A DNA stretch of 64,000 nt, from NCBI GenBank assembly GCA_916610825.1, contig OU744446.1, positions 34,635,833 through 34,699,832 on the forward strand, given 5' to 3'. Position 1 is the stretch's first letter; each line of letters opens with the position of its first letter. A program made the translations under genes and the position numbers. Positions 56,257-64,000 of this stretch are shown piece by piece. The notes below the pieces were generated by a model, which worked only from the letters and a program-made list of their open reading frames with translations, was not told the origin of the DNA and made no database searches. This DNA is from Haliclystus octoradiatus (taxonomy: Eukaryota > Cnidaria > Staurozoa > Stauromedusae > Haliclystidae).

Positions 56257-56767
56257 TCATATAAAAAACATTTCTAAATTCAACAAATATATATACATGA
56301 TTAAAGTTTAGACGCCTATTGATTAAATTGTTGTTCTATTGTTTTTTGCTGATATGCTAGCTTTCGTACGAAATTATCATATGCTATTGTTCTATTTATG
56401 TTTTATCTTCCTTCAAATTTTTCATATAAAATTTGTTTTCGTGCCTGCATTCCGAAACTAACTCAGATCTTCTATTTAATAAGTTCTTGCTTCTATAAAA
56501 TGTTATAATTTTTTTTTCCTATAAACGGAGATTGCATTTTTTCAAGACATTGTTGTATGGCACTGCAGTCGATAGTATTGACGATTTGACGAAGAATGAT
56601 TTTCTGTTGCCTTTTAGTAACCAGATGTGTTTAGATAAATCAGTGCCATTTTCATCGTTTCTGTTGAGAAATTACGACTTATGTTTTCGTAAAACGATCT
56701 TTGAAAGAGTTATATGAATTATCTAAACGCATTTGGTCACTAAAAGACAACGGAAAATCATTCTTCG

Positions 56768-56838
56768 TCAATAGATCTATACTTGACTGATGATCGCCGT
56801 ATATGGCGTGAAACTCGGAGTCGTGAGAACAGTATATA
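56768..56838 (+). ncRNA. Hammerhead-ribozyme-like motif 5
   Basis: CTGATGA at 56787, helix II CGCC/GGCG, GAAAC, mini helix III ACT/AGT around CGG, cleavage site GTC at 56820-56822 region. Helix I has a mismatch beside the core, then pairs (TATAC/GTATA distally). Confidence 0.5.
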
Positions 56839-57217
56839 TATTTTTTAGCCTCATATTATTCATTAATCTATTAAATCTCTGATATTTGTCATTGCGCACT
56901 ATACCTACACAAGAGTGGACAAATTTATTTATTTTTGATCTATATATGATTCACTCATTGCAAGAACGAAAATGTTGATATCCGTTGGACCCCATTTTCA
57001 AAATCAGATCATGATAAAATTTTAGCACAACTTATTTTAAAAGCAGTCTGTAAAAGAATACCGATTGGCCTTATAACATTTCAAACGTTCATTATATTTG
57101 TACCAATCAAATGCACATACCTGGTTTTACGAATAGATGACGTTTCAATAAATGCAAAAATGATATAAAAGATATAATGTAGAAGATAGTGTAATTCTTA
57201 CCAGTTTTCCATCTTAC

Positions 57218-57332
57218 CTATATCTGTATCGGTACATCTGTCTGGGTGACGGTAACTAATGTGATGTTCTGAGGGTAGAAACTGAATAAGCAGAAAAACT
57301 ATAGATGTGATGAGGAAGATGCCCTTAAACAT
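57218..57332 (-). CDS. TSP1 gene exon 1: start codon and signal peptide
   Basis: ATG at 57332 opens MFKGIFLITSIVFLLIQFL, a hydrophobic signal peptide, followed by a short polar spacer with one Cys (HPDRCTDTDI). It ends GATATAG before GTAAG, phase 1. An in-frame ATG 63 bases further upstream (57395) would add 21 residues in front of the signal; I prefer 57332 because it gives a normal signal peptide. The link to the TSP1 exons rests on phase, strand and order, as no other minus-strand start exon is seen nearby. Confidence 0.65.
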
Positions 57333-57334
57333 TG

Positions 57335-57726
57335 TTTCTATATAGATAATTGTTATCGATAATAATATAGTTAGATCAACTTTACTAATATTCAATTTCT
57401 ATCTAATTTGAGAATTTGTCAGCCATGAACTGTGTTGAAGGCTTCAGACTATCAAACTATATTGGTTAATGAAAAAATCATGAATCTGCAGTATTCTGTC
57501 AATCGTGTCAGCAACTCTATAGGCTACCAAAGAAATTATAGGGTTATTGTATGAAACAACGATACCGTCCTGCTTGAATTACTAACACGACAATGAACAG
57601 ACATTTTAATCAATAATTAGATGAAACTGAAGCACGAATATGATATGAATAGCTTTCTTTAAAAAAGTTATTATTGTGTAATACAATTCCATAAACGAAT
57701 AAATATTCAACCATGCACATGCAGTG
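57335..57726. repeat. Repeat G, degenerate partial copy beside TSP1 exon 1
   Basis: Weak but ordered similarity to the 1.2-kb unit: TTGAGAATTTGTCAGCCATG, AATGAAACAACG/TGAAACAACGATACCG and CGAATAAATATTCAACC. It begins within a few bases upstream of the TSP1 start codon. Confidence 0.5.
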
Positions 57727-58948
57727 ATGCATCAGATAGATACATTAAGTAGAACCTCAGCCCCACAATGGTATGTTGATTAACGTGAGTTTTATAAAAC
57801 TTACTTTGTTACCAACGTATGACGTAATTCTCAAAATCAAAAAAGCAAGATAAACGTCTTTTTTCTCTTGATTACTAATTACTTGATACATATAATACTT
57901 GATAATGGCAAGCGCTGGATTAAAACATTAAGCAACGGATTGACGTGGTAGCAGTGATAGGTTACAAAGCGAAAGCTAGCAATGAAGGCCTCACAATGTC
58001 TAAAAGTATCTAAACTTTCTTTTCAAAACAATTCTGATATCTATCCTTATTTTAAAACATGTCGGGTAAAATCCTTGCATAGATAATCTGTGGATACGTT
58101 ATTCCTAAAGGGAGTTGCATAGTAGAAACAAAGTCAGGTTAAAAAAATTTACAAAAAGTTGTTTAATGATTACAACTGAAATGGCTTAAAACTTAATCAA
58201 TTGTTTCTCCGGTACACTCTATTATTTTCTGCCTTTCTCTCAGTTTTGGAGACACATCACATTATATCAAATTGCAATGCTTTATATAATAAACTTTCTA
58301 TTTGCATCATAAACCATCGAAAATATAAAATCAGCCCGCTCCTTTGATATGATTGCCTTACATATTTCACTAGTTTATTATGCATTATGTATTTGGATTA
58401 CTTTCAACTCTGTTTCGTTGGCGATTTTTAAATATGGGGTTAAGTAAATAGACAAGGATACCTTGTTATTTTGCGAAATTTGAATTGGTTGCTATACTAA
58501 TTGTTCGAGGTCGAATAAACTTCATCTATTCGTTAAGATTTTCTAAAAGAGTTTAAATCTGATAAAGGTTATATATTTGATAAATGATAATTTAGTGATC
58601 AAGAGTTTACAAATACTCCATTTCTAACTAATTTGAGAAATTTTTCAGCCATTAACAACTGTGATGGTCGTTCCAATCTATGAAAATATGTTTGTGGATA
58701 AAATGACCGCAGATCATCAGTTTTCATTCACTCGTGTCCGAAACTCTAAAGGCAATTGAGGACTTTGATAAGGGAATTGAATGAAACAATGACGCGGTCT
58801 TTCTTGCATTGCTAGCACGGCAAGGAAAAGACATCTTGTATGAAATAAATCGATAAAATTGAAACACGAATATGTATAGCGTTCCTCAAAATAAGTTTAA
58901 TAGTGTTTACAAACTATATCATTATTGAATAAATATTCAAGCATACAC
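57727..58948 (+). repeat. Repeat G, 1.2-kb tandem unit 1
   Basis: Starts GCATCAGATAGATACATTAA and ends before the next GCATCAGATAGATATATTAA at 58949. Includes TGACGTGGTAGCAGTGATAG and the block that is found reversed at 28.4-28.9 kb. No coding. Confidence 0.8.
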
Positions 58949-59007
58949 AGTATTGCATCAGATAGATATATTAATTAGCATATCAGCTCCATGATTGTAT
59001 CTAAATG

Positions 59008-59711
59008 TTGACTTGCTCCAAGTCTCGCTTATTTTTATGACGACTTTGATATGCTGATAAGTGAGACTTGTGTCCTTTGCACATTCTGTTGTTTTCCAAG
59101 ACATGAGAAACCCATCAAACCATGCAAGATGACGTAAAACAGTTTGAAGTTGTCCAGAGGGTTGTCTTCGTTCCACATTCGTTTTTGGAAACATGACGTG
59201 CAATCTAAACACGACTTAAATGATTTAAATTTGGCTTCACGATCGTTAGTTAACTCTTTACAGCTGTCGAAAATACTATAACTAGAAAATATGTCGGGAA
59301 TATGTGGTTGTTCTTGATTCAGCAAACTTATTCTGGCAAGTTGTTGCTCTTTTTAAAATGCTGCAAACTTTCTCAGTTTTGAATGATCGTTGTGGTGGCG
59401 AGGAATGCCCTAGATTTATTCCTGTAGGCAGTGTATTAGTAAGTTTGATCAAAAATCAAGCAATTATTAAAAGTAAATTGTAAACTCTTGGAAGGTAGAT
59501 GTTTTTATCCATAACTTGACGTCATGTGTACCCCCGATAATTTCATCTTTCTAAGACTTCTGAAAACTAATGAAAATTTATGAAAACAACGAGATCAGAC
59601 AAGCCGGCGTTGGGCAGAATCCTGCCCAACATTTTACAAAGGACACAAGTCCCGCTTACCAACTATCAAATCTCAGCATATCAAAGTAAGCGGGACTTGG
59701 AGCCAGTCAAA
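59008..59711. mobile_element. 704-bp inverted-repeat DNA transposon with 8-bp duplication
   Basis: Ends TTGACTTGCTCCAAGTC and GACTTGGAGCCAGTCAAA are inverse and the similarity continues inward for about 75 bp (TTTGATATGCTGA, GGACACAAGTCCCGCTTA). TCTAAATG flanks both sides (59000-59007 and 59712-59719). The parallel unit at 62387 reads straight through a single TCTAAATG, the empty site. Two minus-strand frames (59325-59035 and 59212-58958) have no recognised family. An 8-bp duplication fits hAT or P-type elements. Confidence 0.85.
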
Positions 59712-60959
59712 TCTAAATGTAACCTTGGTTATATAAAACTTATTTGTTATCAATGTATGACGAAATTCTAAAAGTCAATGAAGCATAATAAACATCTTTT
59801 TTTGTTTTGATTACTAATTACTTGATACACAATGCTACGCGGAATTTATAGCAATAAACAACGGATTGACGTGGTAGCAGTGATGGATTACAAAAGGAAA
59901 GGTAGCAATGAAGGACTCACAATGATAAGGGTATCTAAACTTTTTACTTTTAAAAACGATTTTGATATATATCCTTATTTTACGACGTAGTCGGGTAAAA
60001 TCCTTGCATAGATAATCAGCAGATATGTGATTCCTAGAGGGAGTTGCATAGTAGAAACGCTCCCAGGTTTAAGATATTTGCAAAAAGTTATTATATGTAC
60101 AACTGAAATGGTTTACAACTTGATTAAATGGTTGTTTATTCAGGTACCCTCTATATTTTCTGCCTTTCTCTCAATTTTGGAGACACATCACATTATATCA
60201 AATTGCAATGCATTTATAAAATAAACTTTCTATTTGCATCATAAACCATAGAAAATCTAAAATCAACCAAACTCGCTCCTTTGATATGATAGCCTTACAT
60301 ATTTCAACCCTGGATTTCTTTCAACCCTGTTTCGTTGGCGATTTTCAAATATGAAAGCTAAAGGGTCGAACAAGACCGTCAACCTTTGTATGGAATTTTT
60401 TGAAATCTGATCTAGTAGCTATTTTATTTATGTCATCATATTTCAGTGAGTTTGATGATATTTGAGCAGTGAATTCTGAAACGCAACTTCTAAAATCTAA
60501 AATGGTAACAATTTTTGAAATACACAAGCAAAGCAATATGATTTGAATATTCAGATGATGACAATCAGGGTTTCAAATACGACTTATATAGGTCTTAAAA
60601 ATCATCATTGCATGCGAACAAGTCGGCAATTACAAAAACATCAAAGTTCGAAAACAAACGAACGACTGGGCAACGGTCACTGTCAGAAAATCAGTACAGT
60701 AATTAAATTCAATGGGAATCAATTTTGTAGAAAGCCATAATATCCAAACACCCAGAAATCACACATGATGTTTATTTTGTTTCGATCGAATTTCAGTAAT
60801 GTCAGTATAATAAAATACAGAAATATATGCCGTTGATTTGATCATTGATGTTGTCAAAATGAAGCTAGATTCGGTATGATTCTTCTTTGCAAGAAATATC
60901 ACATTTATAGATTTGTAAACAATTAGTAGCAGTAGTAGTAGTAGTATAGAAAGTCACAT

Positions 60960-61570
60960 TATAGGAATGTGCCGTCCCTCTTACGCCTTACATATCTGCT
61001 ACACAAAGAACGCGACAAAACACGGTCAGACATAGCTGACAAAGAAACTTTTAAATAACACAATTCACGATACAAAACATTATGAAAAGATACTACTCTC
61101 CCATAGCCCCATCGAAGCATCTCCTTCGTTTGCCAATGAAGGATGTCATGCAGCGGTTGAGGGGCGTACGTCTTTCGATGTGACCTAAATAGACATCTGA
61201 CGTTGGTGAGCAATAGCAGAGGCAGAAGGAGAAAGTTTCTAAGTTTAGCAGTAGACAGTAAGTTGGGCCAATGTACTCCTAAAGCATGCCGAAGCATGGC
61301 GTCATAGCTGAGTCAAGTCGGGTCAATAATGAGGTTGATAGAGCCCACGTTTCAGATGCATATAATAGAACAGGTTCTATTGTGTGTCTGAACAGTTTTA
61401 AGTTAACGTCAGTGTTGACATCGGACGCCCAGAATTTATTCAGACCTCTAATGGCTGCCCAAGCCTGGCCTCTACGTTGAGTTAAATCATCTGAAGAAGA
61501 TGGAAGTACAGAACCTAGGTACTTGAACGAATCTACACGTTCTATGTCACCATTTGATGTAGCAAGGTGT
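60960..61570 (-). pseudogene. LINE 4: C-terminal RT fragment
   Basis: The minus strand reads VDSFKYLGSVL, RRGQAWAAIRGLNKFW, LKLFRHTIEPVLLYASETWA and, after a frame change near 61297, MLRHALGVHWPN. This is the region after the catalytic core in RTE/CR1-type RTs (FKYLGS, then ETWAL). No YADD motif is included. Confidence 0.75.
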
Positions 61571-62386
61571 GCCTGTTACAACCAAAAAACAGTATCAAAT
61601 GTGCACATTTATCTACATTATGCTTTCTTTCAACAAAATTATTTATTCCATGTTACATCTTTGGTGAGCGGTCTTGGCAAATCACAAAACACTTCTTTGT
61701 AGTTTTACAGCCATTAAAGCACTTCTCGTGATATATTAAAGTTACAAGATTTCATCGCTATGAAAACTCAAAACCGAGTTGGTGATGTAACAGCTGGTGT
61801 TGGAAAATGAGGTTTTTTAGAAAATTATGTTTTTCAAAACAATTATCGCCGGTCAATAATGCGCCTTTAAGTAAATAAACAAGGAAACCTTGTTATTTTG
61901 TGAAATTTGAATTGGTTGATATACTAATTGTTCAAGGTCGATTAAGCTTCAACTCTCTCTTCGTTAAGATGTTCTAAAAGAATTTAAATCTGATAAGGGT
62001 TATATAATTGATAAATGATAATGTAGTGATGAAGACTTTACAAATACTCCATTTCTAACTAATTTGAAAATTTTTTCAGCCATGAACAACTGTGATAGTC
62101 GTTCCAATCTATGAAGATATGTTTGTGGATAAAATGACCGCAGATCATCAGTTTTCATTCACTCATGTCCGAATCTCTAAAGGCAATTGAGGACTTTGAT
62201 AAGGGAATTGAATGAAACAATGACGTGGTCTTTCTTGCATTGCTAGAACGGCAAGGAAAAGACATCTTGTATGAAATAAATCGATAAAATTGAAACATGA
62301 ATATGTATAGCGTTCCTCAAAATAAGTTTAATAGTGTTTACAAACTATATCATTATTGAATAAATATTCAAGCATACACAGTATTG

Positions 62387-62710
62387 CATCAGATAGATAT
62401 ATTAACTAGCATATCAGCTCCATGACTGTATCTAAATGTAACCTGGGTTATATGAAACCTATTTGTTACTAATGTATGACGTAGTTCTGAAAGTCAATGA
62501 AGCAAGACAAACATTATTGTTTTGTTTTCATTACTAATTACTTGATACATAATACTCGATTATGGCAATCGCTGAATTTAGAGCAATAAGCAACAGATTG
62601 ACGGGTAGCAGTGAAGGGTTACAAAGGGAAAGTCAGCAATGAAGGCCTCAAAATGCCCAAGAGTATCTATACTTTCCTTTAAAAGCAATTCTGATATCAA
62701 CCCTTATTTT
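62387..62710 (+). repeat. Repeat G, partial tandem unit 3
   Basis: GCATCAGATAGATATATTAA again, through TAACCTGGGTTATATG and GACGGGTAGCAGTGAAGGGT, ending near 62710. It provides the empty site of the 704-bp element. Confidence 0.8.
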
Positions 62711-64000
62711 AAAATACTAGTACCCAGTTACACACGATGCGAGTAAATTAGTGTGAAATGAACCATGGGAGCCGACATTTTATCCTCTCTAGGGGCTCCC
62801 AAGAAATTACAAATATCTGCATTAATTAAGTCTCTATCCTGCATTCGGGTGTCTAGGTTGAAATTAAGCTGTGAAGTAGAAATCACAAAGCCACGATTTT
62901 ATGAGGATCGAAAGACAGGACATACTTGCTATTGATTCTAATTATGCGATGTATTGATTTCCAGTACAGGTACCTTTATGGCTTAATTTAAAGGTTGCAA
63001 ATTACATTCAAACTTGTACATGACCTTTCCCCGGGGACCTTTCATACAAATCGTATATATACTACAATATTGTACAGTGAATGCCTGCCAATGTGTTTGT
63101 TAATTGTATAAATTTCTCAAGATGTTTTCAATTCGCTGATATCTAGTCATATCGGCGATCTATACCATTTGCAACTGGATTCTGTTCTTCCTTTACGACA
63201 GATGAAATGATCTTGAATATGCACTGTATAAAACTGTTTCTATGCATTAAGTACCATCATCAAAGCTCCCTCCCACATCGGGATACTGTAATTAAATATT
63301 TATTGGAAACAGTTCCCCATTCAGCCAAGGCATTCTGAAAACCCATTCTTTAGGCTTTTCTGTTGGCATTTCCAAAACGATAAAGCGATATGGAAGGGCA
63401 TATACAGCTATTGAATTCATTTACATATATACTTTGGATAACACTATCTATATACAAATATGTAACAAATTTGAGCTGAACATTTCATATGTACATAAAT
63501 GCGTGAAAAGAGCATAAGTATAGATACATAGTTCCTTGTTAATAATCGATTGAAGTAATAACATAAACTAATATATATAAAAAGCACAGCCCAATCCTTG
63601 ATATACTTTTATGCAAAGCGAATATGGAAGAAATTTTCTGCTTATCTCGCTGTCACTGTACTATACATCGTCACACTTTATGCAGGGATAATAAATGCGT
63701 GAAAAAAGGACAAGAGTTCACACAGACACGGCAATTTGCGCTCCATTTGTAGATAGGTAAATTTCCTCGCGAGTATAGATAATTTAATACAATTTCAACG
63801 TATAGTATATTTTATAAACCATACAAACATATGTAACACTATTGTCGCCACTGTTTGAAATATACATTTCCTTTCTAGTTGAAAATGAAGTAAAAAAGGA
63901 AGCAATTTGATAATCAATTTTTCAAGTCATTAAACAGTGTGTTTCTATAGATATATCAATTCAGTATTTAGCTATGCTTTATTTAGGCTAAAACAATAGC
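62711..64000. other. No recognisable feature
   Basis: AT-rich sequence upstream of the repeat array. I see no gene, splice-flanked coding block or repeat here. Confidence 0.35.

Larger units (their letters stand above)
58949..62386 (+). repeat. Repeat G, tandem unit 2 with two insertions
   Basis: Same unit as 57727-58948. It is lengthened by a 704-bp DNA transposon (59008-59711) and by about 1.5 kb (about 60355-61868) holding a LINE fragment. Without these its length, about 1.2 kb, equals unit 1. Confidence 0.8.

Overview
The window is animal (metazoan) nuclear DNA, AT-rich and dominated by transposable elements. Spliced genes with GT/AG introns, a CARD caspase, a secreted thrombospondin type 1 (TSP1) protein, BEL/Pao, Penelope-like and non-LTR retroelements and many short inverted-repeat elements point to an invertebrate. 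A tunicate or other invertebrate deuterostome is my guess; the sequence does not settle the species.

Two host genes can be assembled, both on the minus strand. (1) A caspase: exon 1 (CARD) 14946-15228, exon 2 12837-12944, exon 3 (p20, His and Cys catalytic residues) 8195-8680, exon 4 (start of p10) 6653-6803. Splice phases agree throughout. The rest of p10 is not seen; a BEL/Pao retrotransposon occupies the left edge of the window where it would lie. (2) A secreted protein of six TSP1 repeats: signal-peptide exon 57218-57332, then one repeat per exon at 47366-47545, 46456-46623, 42766-42933, 40772-40951, 36136-36297 and 29901-30067, the last ending in a stop. Every junction is phase 1 and the joined length, 1140 nt, gives 379 aa plus a stop.

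Layout: 1-6200 BEL/Pao polyprotein and probable 3' LTR; 6.2-15.2 kb caspase gene with MITE-like repeats in its introns; 15.7-18.5 kb nested inverted copies of a TTAA-flanked element; 19.4-21.4 kb Penelope-like fragment and a 760-bp TAA microsatellite; 21.9-24.5 kb broken LINE; 24.7-25.3 kb 260-bp tandem repeat; 26.4-28.4 kb second broken LINE; 29.9-57.3 kb TSP1 gene, whose introns hold a nearly intact LINE inserted in a TG tract (31.9-35.8 kb), a MADF-like pseudogene, a tRNA-derived SINE, several foldback elements and a 3.0-kb tandem duplication (49.7-55.8 kb); 57.3-62.7 kb a 1.2-kb tandem array just upstream of the TSP1 start exon, interrupted by a 704-bp DNA transposon and a LINE fragment; 62.7-64 kb unassigned.

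The most interesting signals are five hammerhead-ribozyme-like motifs linked to Penelope-like sequence, a LINE whose ORF1 and ORF2 lie in one frame separated by a single TGA, and an inverted-repeat element carrying both a tRNA-like promoter and TTAGGG-like runs. All of this was read by eye; no search or folding program was run.
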